This document shows, piece by piece, positions 1 to 11,968 of a stretch of 64,000 nucleotides of DNA (the first letter of the stretch is position 1; the number at the start of each line of letters is the position of its first letter). The DNA comes from Phlegmacium glaucopus. Lineage: Eukaryota; Basidiomycota; Agaricomycetes; Agaricales; Cortinariaceae. The notes below the pieces were generated by a model, which was not told the origin of the DNA, ran no database searches, and saw only the letters and a program-made list of their open reading frames with translations. Location of the stretch: contig MU130363.1 in the NCBI GenBank assembly GCA_015039465.1, forward strand, positions 287,672-351,671. Direction: 5' to 3'. The position numbers and the translations under genes are program-made.

Positions 1-383
1 GTATTGCGTCCATATATGCCTTCCGAATGCGTAATTAGATACTGCGCTGGACTGTCTGAAGTACCGTGCGCTGGCTTTTTGGGGTTGAAACGTTGAATGT
101 TCAAGATAAAGTTCCTCAGCTATTCATTATTGGTCAGTCATGTTTATGATTGTAATTTAAGCATTTATTTAACCCGGGACCACAATGTTTCAACCGCTAA
201 CCGTGATAAGTGCAGAAATGGTTCTCTGTCCAGAAGAGATCTCCTTATGGATGTCTCAACAGTTCTAGTCAGTTTATAGTTTGCCAACTTTCATAAGCTC
301 AAAGGCACATGATTTGCAAAAAGGGACGAAGTTGTTTATTAATGGGCTATGTACACTCGACTTTTGGGCTGAGAACATCTGTC

Positions 384-1269
384 TCACAGAACCAATCCAA
401 CAAGGAGGGCGACAGCTGTCAAAGCACCAGCGGCGCCGCCGCTGATTTTCATTGCAGAGCTCGTCGTGGAAGTAGCTGTAGAAGCCGTGCCTGCGGCTGT
501 TCCAGAGTCTGTAGACGACGCAGAAGCCGACGAGCCAGTACCACTGGCTGTAGCTGTAGCGTTGGTCGCCATAGCAGCTGCCTAATAGGGTTATATGAGC
601 ATATTTAACACCATCATGCCAATCATTCATTTGCTTACTTGGAAAGCTTCGAAGGTGTTACCACTTGTTGGGGCGTTGATAGCGAAGACCATACCCATTG
701 CGCAATGGCTATGAAATATCACCGTTAGGTTTTTGTGAACTAATATACAATTGGAAACTCACCTGACGGGGTTCTTCTGCGCGCAATAGAACCACATGGG
801 AGTAGTTGCATTCACCATGATAGTGAATTGAGGCAACTGGGTAGCAGTGGCGCTTACGGGGTTGAAGCCAGAGTTAACTCCCGAGGCCATGCGCGAGCAA
901 GGGGCAGCAAATGTCGATTGGGTTGCAGTCTGTAAAACCTATATGAGAATGGAACTACAAAAAGAGGGTAAGACTTCATGCTGACATGGTTCTTAGCTTG
1001 GCTTAATAATGCACTAGGTATTAGTATTATGTTGGGTCATAGGTAAATTTGAGCTTACAATTGGAATGTGACAGTGTCGCCAACAGCAGCGGTGATGGAG
1101 TTGGGACTGAAGGTCAGCTACACAGATGGCATGAATTCAACTATTTTCTGACATCAGGGGATTTTAGACGTACTGTCCCGTTGGAGCCAACCATTACCAT
1201 GGTGTTGGCGGCATTGACGACGCAGGCAGCAGCCGAGAGTAGAGTAGCAATAACGAAAGAGGAACGCAT
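384..1269 (-). CDS. Secreted cupredoxin-like protein with probable GPI anchor
   Basis: Spliced by eye into six exons. The start (ATG at 1269-1267) opens a signal peptide ([20 protein letters not shown]). Next come the cupredoxin-like segments LTFSPNSITAAVGDTVTFQF, a join reading FQAKNHTATQSTFAAPC, then MVNATTPMWFYCAQ and CAMGMVFAINAP. This is the pattern of fungal extracellular serine-rich cupredoxins; His, Cys and Met are present at the places expected for copper ligands. The last exon (384-572) is Ser/Thr/Ala/Gly-rich and ends in a hydrophobic tail (GALTAVALLVGLVL) typical of a GPI signal. One exon is only 16 nt (986-1001), and leaving it out breaks the frame. Role inferred: cell-surface or secreted protein; copper binding and substrate are not known. 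The 5' end of this gene is duplicated at 13.67-13.74 kb. Confidence 0.82.
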
Positions 1270-2141
1270 TTTGTTTAATGAATTATCAAAGAAAGAATCC
1301 AGTGAGCCTGGAAAGATGTCAACAGATGGGTCATACTAAGACAAAATAAGGAGGGCTTACGCAGCTCAAAATAATAACAGAACGGAAAGAAAGAAGATGA
1401 TGGTAGGGAGGTGAAAGGAATCAGACCCTCCTGCCTTTTGTACTTTGACAACAAGATCTAGATGTTTCTATGTCAATAAAGTTTGATCCATCTCACGCAA
1501 GCATTCCTGAGGCAACGGGAAAGATCTGAATAGAAACTTTGGTCAGCTGTGTATTGTGTTAATTTTAGATCGATAAGCGCCAAATGGGATGGGTTTATAT
1601 TGCTTTTTGGGGTACCTTTGGAATCCTCATCGCAGAGGTGGCTGTAGCTGAAACTATACCGCTGCCAGCGAGAGCTACCAGTGTACCGCATAATCAGCGC
1701 CCGCTGGCAAAGAGTCCGTAAGCTTCCTGGAAGGAATCTAGATTTGAATCAAATGTCAGCAGACCTCAGTCATAGCCTCCATAATGTCAGAACCAAGGTA
1801 TTACGACAGGTATGGCGCAGGCTCCACCCAGCACCGAAAATAGAATGATAACAAACCGCGGATTGTGGATTGTTACTCAGGACCAAAGCCACACTGACAG
1901 CAGCGGCATTCTTATCATTGATCATCAGAGAGGAACCTTGTTCGGCTGCTTCACCATCCTTGAAGGGCGGGTACTACATAAGAGGTATACTAAGTATGAG
2001 ATGAGTAGTGCGTCTATATGCACTCGAGCTTTCCATTCCTCAACAGCACGAGCAGTTTTGTATCCAAACGCTAACTTGGAGGTACGTAGCAGGGACCATC
2101 GCAACTTATCTTGACTTTCAACTGTACTAGTATTGAAAGTT
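1201..2141. repeat. Left copy of a tandem duplication (pairs with 13672-14652)
   Basis: This stretch holds the first exon of the cupredoxin gene, its upstream region and the thioredoxin first exon. It is clearly similar, with small indels, to 13672-14652 in the same orientation. The match ends near 2141, just inside what would be the first thioredoxin intron, and unrelated sequence follows. It is read as the left half of an old tandem duplication. Confidence 0.85.
1999..2141 (+). pseudogene. Remnant of mitochondrial thioredoxin exon 1
   Basis: An ATG near 1999 opens a reading frame almost the same as the presequence of the intact thioredoxin at 14501 (ICTRAFHSSTARAVLYPNAN is shared). It ends at the same splice donor (GGAG/gtacgtag). 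The first residues of the intact presequence (MFTFRLITQS) are missing. No catalytic exon follows: after about 2141 the sequence diverges into transposon-rich DNA. It is a 5' fragment left by the tandem duplication and cannot encode a thioredoxin. Confidence 0.8.
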
Positions 2142-2935
2142 ATGAGTGTATTTTTCCAGGGGGCACCAGGATCGAAATGCCGGACCAGTACTTGGTTAGT
2201 TGGTCCAGCCGGAGGCCCCCCCCCAAAAAAAAGGACTTCACAGAGCTAGGCTTTAAAACATCAATTTGAAGTTATTAAGGCCTTACTATGTGCAGAAGAT
2301 GTGCAGAAATGAGTTCCTCTAGTAGCATATGTCTGGTCTAGGTAGATATGTCAGAAAAACCAAGAAAAACATATGGGTGCCTATATGGTGCTCATATGTG
2401 CTAAGATCATCAGCATTTTGGGTAATATTCCAGCCACAGAATGTGCCTATCGGTCTGACAGACCTTATCTTTTTGACTGGTAATTATGGCACTGAGTCCC
2501 TCTCATAGAACATTTTAGTGCTGAGTCAGTGTGTCAGTGGTTATTGTACTGATTTCATCTCAAACCTGCTATGATCTAATACTGCAGCCTTTCTTCCATT
2601 CATGCATCATTTTCATCATTTTCAAACCAAAAAGAAAGCAAAATCAATAGTATTTCAACCTAGGTACAGAGCTACTACCTGACAGCAAGTAAAATATAAT
2701 ACCAAGCAATGCCCCAGCCCTGCCTTCTTATTTCCTTGGGGTATGTAGATCTGAGCAAAAAATTGAATTTTAAAAGACAGTAAGTATGATGTATGAAAGG
2801 CTCACCCTCATAAAGCTTTGGATGGAAGAAGGAAGAAGGGCACATCTGCTGGCCTAATCCTATTATCCTTGAGAAAGATTGCACTGCCATCAACATGTAA
2901 ATACGGTCCAGTCCCACTCACCTGTTCCCTCGGAC
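2142..2935. other. Intergenic, no gene recognised
   Basis: About 0.8 kb between the broken thioredoxin copy and the first transposon end. It has a C/A homopolymer run near 2217-2231 and only short ORFs without family signatures. I cannot assign it. Confidence 0.5.
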
Positions 2936-3141
2936 TAGGGATGCTGAAGTTCAGTTCTGAACCAGTCCAGAGAACCAGAACCAACTGAACCGAACCAAGT
3001 TTCTGGTTCTGTTCTGGTTCTGGTTCTGGTTCTTGATTGGCCAGAAATCTGAGAACTGGTTCTGAACCACTATATCCCAAAGCAAACATTTAAGTAATAT
3101 ATTTACTTATTTGCATTACTTTACAAGTTAAATGGCACAAT

Positions 3142-3546
3142 TGTTAGGGCAACTGCGATGCTGACTTAGTCAAGCTAGCAGGGGATCCAAAGTTAATAAT
3201 ATTTCAGAAAAGATATCTACAAGTGACTTACCTAGCAGGGGATCCAAAGAGGAAAGGATGGGGATCCCTGCTAGGCTGGGGGTATTTAAGTACTAATATG
3301 GACATAACAGAGATATAAAATAAATGATACAATAATAATTAATTAATTAAATAAGAAGTGGTGTGATGTGAAAAATAGAAATAAAAGATGGAGCGAAATG
3401 GAGGATTGGAGTAGGAGCGGAACTACGGGGTTCTGGAGCAAACTGGTGACGGAAGCAGAGTTGGACGGAAGGTCAGAGGTCATCAGAAAGGTGGGGTGTA
3501 CATTTCTAAGGTTGAGGTTTGGGTTAAAGTCGGGTGTCCCCTAACA
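3142..3546. mobile_element. Probable solo LTR inside the N1 element
   Basis: A 405-bp insert begins TGTTAGGG and ends CCCTAACA, flanked by the 5-bp direct repeat acaat (3137-3141 and 3547-3551). Removing it restores the sequence seen at the matching place in the intact N1 copy. TG...CA ends and a 5-bp duplication fit a solo LTR. A short terminal-inverted-repeat element is the alternative, since the inverted ends are 8 bp. Confidence 0.6.
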
Positions 3547-3606
3547 ACAATGTACCTGTATGTAATGAAAATATTTATTCAAGTCACCAACACAATATAT
3601 TTCCAA

Positions 3607-4551
3607 TAGGGCTGCGCGCCGTCACTGTACCGTGAAGGGTCTGGGACATCAAAAATATGGCTGTAACTCCATGGCCATAAGAGGGGTCCATCAAATTCGC
3701 TGTGTATTCACATGGCAGTGGCATGGCTGGGCTCAGATCAGCTGAATGAAGCTAAATCTGAGCTCAGATAAAATTTTGGGAGAAATTTACCTGCTGGGCA
3801 TCGCCATCAGTGGTCTGCTGAACTGTATTTTACAGCACACGGTACAGTACAATGTGAACCATAGCCATGCCGTGGAGGGTTGAAAGTTCAACAAATATGG
3901 CCGTTTGTTACATTCCATCACACATTACTCCGGTCTGACTCTGTCGGAGTTGTTTCCAGTAGTTCGTACTCCGTTCCAGTACTTTCCCTTGTCTCCGACT
4001 CTACTCCTCCTACGTCCGACTCCGAGACTTCTCTGTATCATTCCGACTCTTCCGACGATATCCCAAACCCCTTACCACACCTTTGTCATAACAACTATTC
4101 CTTTGTCATCACTTTCCCACTATCAGTCAGCACACCAGCCATGGTTTATTCACCCAAGAATGCAGGACCTTTTCCAGGAGCAGAATGCAGCACTTATATT
4201 TATATTCTATATTTCAGTTGCAATTCCTTTTACATTCAAAGTACTTGAACTTGTATGTTTTCCCTCAGTTTGAATATCAACCTAGTTTCCTCCTCCTAGT
4301 CATCCTCTAAGTTCCCGCAACTTCCGGTTCCACTCCGTTCCGTTCCTACTCCGAAATTAGGACACGAAGGTTTAGGGTAGCACAGCACACACACTGAGGC
4401 TATAGTCCTTTCCCGTTCTGTGGTTCTGTTCCGATCAGACTCTGTCCGATCTGGTTTTACTCCGATGTTTTACTCCGATGTTTCCCTTGGTTCTAAACTT
4501 AACACCGTTGACTTACGGCCGACTACCGTTACGGTACGATGTGCAGCCCTA
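3607..4551. mobile_element. Short hAT-like element, family N2, nested in N1
   Basis: A 945-bp insert with inverted ends TAGGGCTGCGC / GTGCAGCCCTA is flanked by a perfect 8-bp target duplication, atttccaa (3599-3606 and 4552-4559). It interrupts the N1 element at a point that is continuous in the intact N1 copy. The interior is rich in ACTCCG/CCGTTCC motifs. It holds two overlapping 122-codon ORFs that look like by-products of low-complexity sequence. It is non-autonomous. Confidence 0.85.
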
Positions 4552-5699
4552 ATTTCCAATCAGAAGTACATCATTTTATGGTCTGGCATAGTACATAATC
4601 AATAATATGTCTCATTTACTTTATAACTTCAGGTATTATTAATATTGATATATTCCTACTGCAAGAATCCAATTCAAAGTTGTCACTAGTTGGCAAAATG
4701 ATTTAGTAGTATTTTTTCTTTTCATGTTTACTTTTAGTGATGTCATAGTTATAACACCAATACTACAAACTTCTGGCCTCAATTTTCAAGATATATTTAT
4801 TTCTAAGAAATAAGATGTAATTTTAGAAAATAAAATCTAATCACCTGCTTGGAGTGTACAAGGGAGCCTAGGTAGCCAGAAAATGGAAACACCCTGAACC
4901 CAGCAGTGTCTCCAGAGAGTGAAATTGCGCGTAACAGGTTACAAATACAAATACAAGTAGAAACAGTGGATACAATATGAATAAGAGATAAAAACAAACA
5001 GCAAAAAATGAAGTGGGTGCGTCAAAACCTCTGTTAAGGGCAAAAACCCTGATGGGAAAAAAGGCCCTTAACATGAGGAAAGCTACCACACGGGAGAGGA
5101 TGGGTGGGTAAGCAGAAAAGAACCGAGCGACTACTGCAAGTATGAAGAGAGTAAACCTTCACGAAAATAAGCACAACAGGGGAAAAGATCAAACTCACCC
5201 AAAGCATGAGAGAGTACGATAAAGAGAACTCTTGTGCAATGAGCAGGTTTTATGAGATGAAGGTGGAACAAAAAGTAAATAACATGTGAGACACTAGCAC
5301 CGAGTGCCAAAACATGACTAAGGAGGGCGTGTAGTGAGGCGTGACCAGAAAGGAGTCAAGTATGACTAAGAAGGGCCTGAGCGAGGCACGGCTGGAGCGA
5401 CTAGGCAATTTAACCCTCGCAGTGATTAGCCTGGTGTAAATGAGGTTTAAAAGATGATTAATCAGGTTTAAAGATAATCTTTACACAAGTTCAATGAATG
5501 ACACGACGGGCCTCTGGTACACAGCTGACCTGTCATGTGTACACAAACAATGACAGTAAATGAAACACCCATGACACACTCCTGAGATGCCCACCAGGGT
5601 CAGATGACTATCTCTCGCCAGAGTCAGATGTTTATCACTGACGTTGAGGAGAGACATAGTGGGAGGGATTTAAACCAAGCAACCCGGGAAGGTTAGCTT

Positions 5700-6258
5700 T
5701 AGTCTTTGGAAGTCTGGTCCAGTCCGGTTTTTTGGTATTTTTGGACAGGACCGGGACCGCAACCAGTCCACTTAGCTTCTAGAAGGTCAAAAGACCGGAC
5801 TGGACCGATTAGGACCAGTCCACATCGGTTTTTTGCAGTCCTGGACCAGTCCTGGTCCAAGACTGTCCAGGACCGGACTTTTGACAAATACCGGTCATAT
5901 TTTCATATATAACATCAGACAAATATGTAGATGTGATTTATACCTTTAGAATAAGCTCAAGAACGTTAAATTCCGTTGGGAAATGACAATTTTATGGTGA
6001 TATTATTGGTTTCCTACTATTTTGTGTACATTTTTACTGTTTTATTTTTTTCTCAGTGATTATTTGACCAATAAATACGGTCTTTATCTCGTTCAAAAGG
6101 GAAAAATAAGGGCTACAAAACTACCAGTTCAGACCGGTCTTTTACCAGTCTTTTATTCTCAAAAACCAAAAAACCGGACTGCTGGTCCGGTCTTTTGCAG
6201 TCTGGTCCAGTCTTTTTGCAGTCTTTTTCCAGTCCTGCAACTGGACTTCCAAACACTA
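5700..6258. mobile_element. Short hAT-like element, family N3, inside the DIRS-type element
   Basis: A 559-bp insert with inverted ends TAGTCTTTGGAAGTC / GACTTCCAAACACTA is flanked by a perfect 8-bp duplication, gttagctt (5692-5699 and 6259-6266). Both subterminal regions are crowded with CTGGTCC, GGACCGG and CCAGTC motifs; the core is AT-rich. No transposase is encoded. This is the deepest nesting in the pile: N3 inside the DIRS-type element inside N1. Confidence 0.88.
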
Positions 6259-6427
6259 GTTAGCTTGTATCCCTCCACTCACTGTCTCTCCTAGGTAAAT
6301 ACATCTTGACTCCTTTCCTTGGTATTTTGTCATCTCTTCGCTAACCATCTTGCCTAGACTTGGGCAGCTAGAAGTACCAGTCTGCTTATTCGGTTACTAT
6401 TTATCCATTGGACTATCATCCTCAACT

Positions 6428-7738
6428 ATGAACCATGGTTCACCATTCAACATTGAATCTGGAATCACTACTCAACCGGCTGCGCACAATATTACAGGAT
6501 CTGGATATGCTGTCCCTGTTGCAACACCTCACCAGTCCGGAATTGAACAAGGAGAATTCCCCTCAGACTCATTGTCCTTCACCAGACCAACCAACACTTC
6601 TTCAGAGGATGAGCGAGTTTGACTTGTTGCCAAACTCGAATCAGGTATTGAACGCCTCCAAAAGGGAGGTGCAACTAAAACGGAAATGGTCTCCATCATC
6701 ATCCAAATTCTCCAGGGAAACCCTGATGTCACGGGTACTGAATCACAAAAGGAAGTGACCTTCAACTCCTATCTTGCAGAGATCCTCTCTATCCAAACAC
6801 CTTTGGACCCCCTCACCAGATCGAATGAACAAACCAGACCACCCTCTGATCGCTGATCCTCAGCCCTCAAAGAAACTTGTCCCCAAAAAACTTGCAGAGC
6901 GCATGAACTCGACGGCTCAGATTCAGGAGACAATGAAGATAAGTCAATCAAAAGACAGAAGCTCCTTGAATCCAACATGCCCTGGTTCTTCGCAGATGAG
7001 AACGCAACCTCTAAAACTATTCACCCCAGTTGCCAAGAAACTTGTTGGTTATTGCAAGCCTACAACAAAGACGTATCCAAAGCAAAATTCTTTGTCAAAA
7101 TTGCACTGAACTCACCAGCCGTAATACCATCATCTCAGTGGGGACAAATCTTCAGAGGAGATGCCGTCGACCTCAATCAAATCCTTGTGTCACTCCACCA
7201 TGTTATCACTGATGAAGAGAGGAAGGGCCACGTGGGAGACACAGAATTTTCTCTTGGAATCATTGACTTGAAAAAACATGTCTGGACTGCTGCTGAATGG
7301 TCTTCTGCCTGGAGACAAGCCTCTAGAGCGATCTCCTTCGCATTTCCCCATTGAAAAACCAAATTACTCAAATATGGAGACTATATTGAAGAAGAATTTG
7401 CAGCCAAATTATCCTCCTCCCATCACAAAATCATCTTATATGATATTGCCCTCAGAAACAAAGTTGGCGCAGGACAAAACTCCCTCCTTACCGACATACA
7501 CCAGTTCACTTGGCTCTACTCAGCCATTGTCATGCCAGATGGAATTGATGCACACGGACCATCACTCCCCAACAAGAAATCGACTGGCCATACCTCAAAC
7601 GGTCAACAAGAAATTTGTAACAGATACAACCTTGGAACCTGTAGACTGACGGATGCTGACTGCAAATATCGACACATCTGTAAAGGATGCGGGAAAGCTG
7701 GTCACCCCAAGACCAATTGCCTGGCAGGGGGCCAGTGA
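6428..7738 (+). pseudogene. Gag-like ORF of the DIRS-type element (three stops)
   Basis: From the ATG at 6428 one frame runs to 7738 with coding-like sequence throughout, interrupted by three stops (about 6620, 6856 and 7352), all TGA. Near the C-terminus is a Cys/His cluster (CNRYNLGTCRLTDADCKYRH, then CKGCGKAGHPKTNC). The second part is a classic CCHC zinc knuckle for RNA binding. The first resembles a CCCH finger. It would package the element RNA if intact. It overlaps the start of the reverse transcriptase ORF in another frame. Confidence 0.75.
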
Positions 7739-9399
7739 AGTCTACGGCCTCCAACCAAAATATTTATGGCATAACCTATGGCATAACCTATGGGAAAACT
7801 CATCAATGCTATCGCCCACAACTGCTGAATGGTCTGAATATGCAACACCCCTGCCTCGTCCTCCAGTTTCAGAAACTACAAATCCTATTATTCATAAAAT
7901 GATTACTGACAATCCTGACCTTTTCCAGATTGTCACGCCCATAAAAATTGATGTATTCAAGAAATTGCTCATCAACCACCCTAATCAACCTTTCATCCAG
8001 TCAGTCTGCGCAGGTCTTTGTGAAGGTTTCTGGCTGTGGGCGGATAGCCTTCATGAGGATCTTCCTATCACCCATGATGAATTGCGCCTTCCCTCATCGG
8101 ACTTAGAAAAGGCATCCTTCGTCCATAATCAGTGTCACAGAGAGCAAGAAAAAGACTGATTTTCAAAACCTTTTGGCCCTGAACTCCTCCCAGGCATGTA
8201 CTCCATGCCAATCCATGCTGTAGAGAAACCCAACTCAACCAATCTCTGCCTCGTCACCGACCACAGCGCTGGACCTTTTTCACTCAATCACATGATTGAC
8301 CATTCCAAAGTCACTGGTTTCCCTTTGGATAACCTTCACCATCTTGGGGAAATTCTTCTCGACATCAGACACTCGCTTGGTAATGTTCCTCTGACTATGT
8401 GGAAATCTGACATCTCCGAGGCCTATCACCTACCTGTTAGCCCTTACTGGCAAATCGAACAGATCATCACTGTAGACGGGATTTGCCATGTCCATAATCT
8501 AGCATTTGGAAGTAGCGCATTGCCAGCTATTTTCATCTTGTTCAACAGCCTTGTTGCTTGGATAGCAAAATACGAGAAGTTTTTTGATTATCTTGCTGAC
8601 TACATAGATGACTCCTCTGGTTGCGACCTTGAGGGAGACACAATGTTCTACAAACCATACAGCATCAATCTACCTACCCACCAAAAACAACTACTCGATC
8701 TTTGGGACGAACTCAGAATCCCCCATAAGCACCATAAACAACTTTCCAGAACCCCCCTCACCATCATTGGCATCAGCGTCAACCCAAATGACATGACCCT
8801 GACACTACCTGACTCAGCAAAAACTCACCTCCTTGATGAACTCCTCTTCTGGGCGTCAAAACCACCTAAACCTTTGTCCAGATCCTTCAAACTTAAACAC
8901 TGGGAACGCATGACCAGCTGGTTTAATTGGGCTCTTAATGTCTACCCTTACCTTTGTACAGCTCTCAATAATGTTTACACCAAGATTAAAGGCAAACATA
9001 ACCGGGAGCAACAAATCCATAATCAACAACGCCATCCAGAATGACTTTGAGTGGGCTATAAACCACTTAAGGTCTTCCAGCAGCATACGAATTCTTAAAT
9101 CAGTAGCATGGACACCTTCCATAGCTGACTTCACCATTTATTGTGACGCTTGTCTGGATGGACTTGGTTACTGGTACCCTGACTCAAAAGAAGGATACTA
9201 TGCTCCCGCCCCCATCAATGTACCTACTAATGTTATTTTTTACTTCAAAAGTTTATGTGTGCTCTCTGCTCTCACCCATGTCCAGACTCAAGCACCACCT
9301 GGCTCAAAAATTGTTATTTACTCTGACAACTCCAACACCATGTCACCATCGACATCTTCCAATCCTACCACTCCCTACCTCCATACAACCAGTTGCTAA
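7653..9399 (+). pseudogene. Reverse transcriptase / RNase H of the DIRS-type element
   Basis: Two stretches in one frame (7653-8159 and 8196-9044) form a reverse transcriptase. Visible landmarks are NLCLVTDHSAGPFSLN, DISEAYHLPV and the catalytic YIDD box at about 8602. A TGA stop at 8157-8159 separates them. A frameshift near 9000 moves the downstream RNase H-like part (TIYCDACLDGLGYW, SDNSNT) to another frame (8938-9399). The gene is inactive. The family call rests on the YIDD context and the recombinase downstream. Confidence 0.78.
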
Positions 9400-10632
9400 A
9401 AGATGCCATCAATATTATCCTTCGCGTGCCACCAATACAGCCTGTGGGTATTACATGTACCTGGCAAAGCCAACATCATTGCCAATGCTCTGTCACGCAT
9501 AAAATTTTCAGTTGCCCTAGCGCTCAAACCTTCACTGAAGGTTTTCTCCTTTCATCCCCCCGGTATCGCGCACCAATACTGATTGGTAGCGTGAGAAGAA
9601 AGCTTAAAAGTCGCCATCATGAAAATAAGCGGACTTCAAATTCACTTACCTATTTTGGAAGCAGCCCTGAATCGTGTTCCTGGTCAACAAAATCATTCGT
9701 TCAACGATAACATCCCCATCGCTCATCATACTCTCAATGTCTCACACTATGCTCTCCATTGTTTTCACTATCGACATGCTCCTAAGCATATACCATCCGT
9801 TCGTTCCTTGGCTAGTGATCCAGCAAAGCGATCAATCTACTATTCGCATCGGTCATCGGCTCGCGTTTGATCGTATCCTTGGTCCATCATTTCAAGAACG
9901 GCCCCTTTATGGACGCATCAACTACATCTCCCATTATGTACAAGGCTTTGTCATTGTTGTTGTGGCTATGGACCCACAAGTCTTCCCCTCAGCCATCTAT
10001 CTTGCCATCCCTCGCTCCTGGATCTCACTCAGTCCCCTATCCTCCACTATCTACCTCTTATCTTATCATTCACTGCCAAAACCATCATTCACGCGGTACC
10101 TGAAGCCTTCCCACCCTCTTTATGACAATTTAGGAAGTCCAGGAGGATCACGACTAAGCAGGAATTGCAGATGAATCAGCAGCAGAGGATTATTCTCGCA
10201 GTGTGTCAAGTGTTATCAAGGCTGCGCGACATGGGACCATGGGCAAGTAGTGTTTTCTCGGGAACAAGGCTGCGCCTTTCAAGTGTTGACTCAGGACCTT
10301 TCACATTTTGACATGACCACACGCCTATGGAGTCGATATATTTTTGCTATTGGACTATGTACACTGCCTTCTCTTCTTTTCTCTCGCACTTTGACACTTT
10401 ACAGATTTTTTTATTGTTCCTTCTTCTTTTCCATTGTTCTTTTCTTCTCGCAGCTGTCCTCTCTTCATCTTTCTTCCTTTGACAGCGCGTACTTCTTTTT
10501 TTTTATTGTTTTACATAGCCTCATCCTTAGGGTATAAATACTGCTCTTTTGTACCAGGATAGGTAGTTCAGTTCAATTCATTCTTACCCCCCACTTTCAT
10601 CATCTCAGTGGAATTCCAGTGAATTCCTTCCT
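9400..10632 (+). other. Interior of the DIRS-type element, uncertain coding
   Basis: DNA between the RNase H-like region and a tandem repeat upstream of the recombinase. Several overlapping ORFs (for example 9674-10174) are open, but none shows a motif I recognise. It may hold the rest of RNase H and untranslated sequence. 10320-10560 is strongly T/C-rich. Confidence 0.5.
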
Positions 10633-10848
10633 CAAGTTCGCTTTTTCAGTCCTCAACTGTCAATCTATCCCCACTGCTAATTGCTATAGTCTTGCTGAAG
10701 ACTTCCTCTTATTCCTCCTCATCCTCTTCCTTAATCCCTCCAAGTTCGCTTTTTCAGTCCCTTACTGTCAACCTACTGTCAACTGCTATAGTCTTACTGA
10801 AGACTCTTCCTCATTCATCCTCATCCTTCTCATCTCTATTCTCACCCC
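10633..10848 (+). repeat. Two tandem units of about 108 bp
   Basis: The unit begins CAAGTTCGCTTTTTCAGTCC at 10633 and again at 10741. Both units continue with CTGTCAA..., then TGCTATAGTCTT.CTGAAGAC. The copies differ by small changes and indels. They lie just upstream of the recombinase ORF in the DIRS-type element and could be part of its terminal or regulatory repeats. Confidence 0.75.
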
Positions 10849-10940
10849 CTACCTCTGTGTGATACAAGTCTAAGGTTATACCTTCCCTAAACGAACAACA
10901 GGGAGGCTTTTGACTTAAAGACTAGTCCATTGCTCTCTGG

Positions 10941-11968
10941 TTGGAGTTTATATACAACAACAACAACGATTTATACCGGTATGGTGGGGTTACCAGTATG
11001 ATTCCTTCACTTCTTTCCTCCAGACAACCTCCTCGCAAGGCTTGGTCTAGGGAACACCTGATACGTGAACGTGCCATTGGGCTTGGTCAAGCAATCAACA
11101 AATCAACACAAAAATCTTATAACTCAGCATTGAACTCCTATCTATCCTTTGTCCATCTTCATGACATGCCCATGGACCCATCACCAGAAACCCTCTCCCT
11201 CTTCACAGTCTACATGTCTCATCACATCAACCCATGATCTGTCGCCTCATACCTGTTGGGAATCTCGCAACAACTCAAACCCTATTTTGCCAGAATTCAT
11301 GAGGCCTGTCACTCGCCCTTAGTTGAACAAACCCTGAGAGGGTGTATGCGTCTCAAGGGAGTAGCCACTAAACATAAATGAGTGCTTACACTTGGCAACC
11401 TTGATCATCCTCCTGTCTCCATAACAACCTGCTTTTCATCACTATGCTACTTTCTGGATTCTTCATGCTCCTCCGTCTCAGGGAACTCACCTTCCTGAAC
11501 AACATTCAACTCCATAACTGGTGCAAAATCTCCAAGCGATCCTCAGTCGTCATCACAGATTCCCACTATGAATTTAACCTCCCCTCTCATAAAGCTGACC
11601 ACTTTTTTGAAGGCAACAAAATTATTGTCAAACAACCACCATTCAGCCAGATCAACACCCTTTCATATTTTAAGTGTTACATCACAAATCGAGACTCCCT
11701 CTTCCCCCTCTCATCACCTCTCTGGCTCATGTCTGATGGCTCGGTTCCCAACCACCAATTCTTCATTTCCAGACTTCACTCCTTTTTCTCACGCAATATT
11801 GGAGGCTACTCAATGCGAGCAGGCAGAGCTACCTCCCTTGCCAAACACGGAGTACCTCCATCAATCATCCAACCCATGGGCCGTTGGTCCTCCGACACCT
11901 TCATCATTTACATCAGAAGAAACCCAGTCCACATCCAAGCCCTCCTGTATTCTCAACAACACCATTAA
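10941..11968 (+). pseudogene. Tyrosine recombinase of the DIRS-type element (broken)
   Basis: The N-terminal, core-binding part (RERAIGLGQAINKSTQKSYN, with helices to about 11237) is interrupted by TGA stops at 11235-11237 and about 11380. A frameshift near 11430 precedes the catalytic part (11444-11968). There one sees MLLRLRELTFL with the first catalytic Arg, GGYSMRAGRATSLAKHG with the second Arg, GRWSS, and FIIYIR with the nucleophilic Tyr. The usual His of the H-x-x-R box appears as Tyr (YSMR). If intact it would integrate a circular cDNA. Confidence 0.8.

Noticed and set aside
3880..4273. Two overlapping 122-codon plus-strand ORFs
   Set aside because: They lie wholly inside short element N2, overlap in two frames and come from Ser/Thr/Pro low-complexity sequence; no motif.
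9674..10174. 166-codon frame inside the DIRS-type element
   Set aside because: Overlaps other open frames, no motif; could be untranslated or RNase H remnant, so not listed as a gene.
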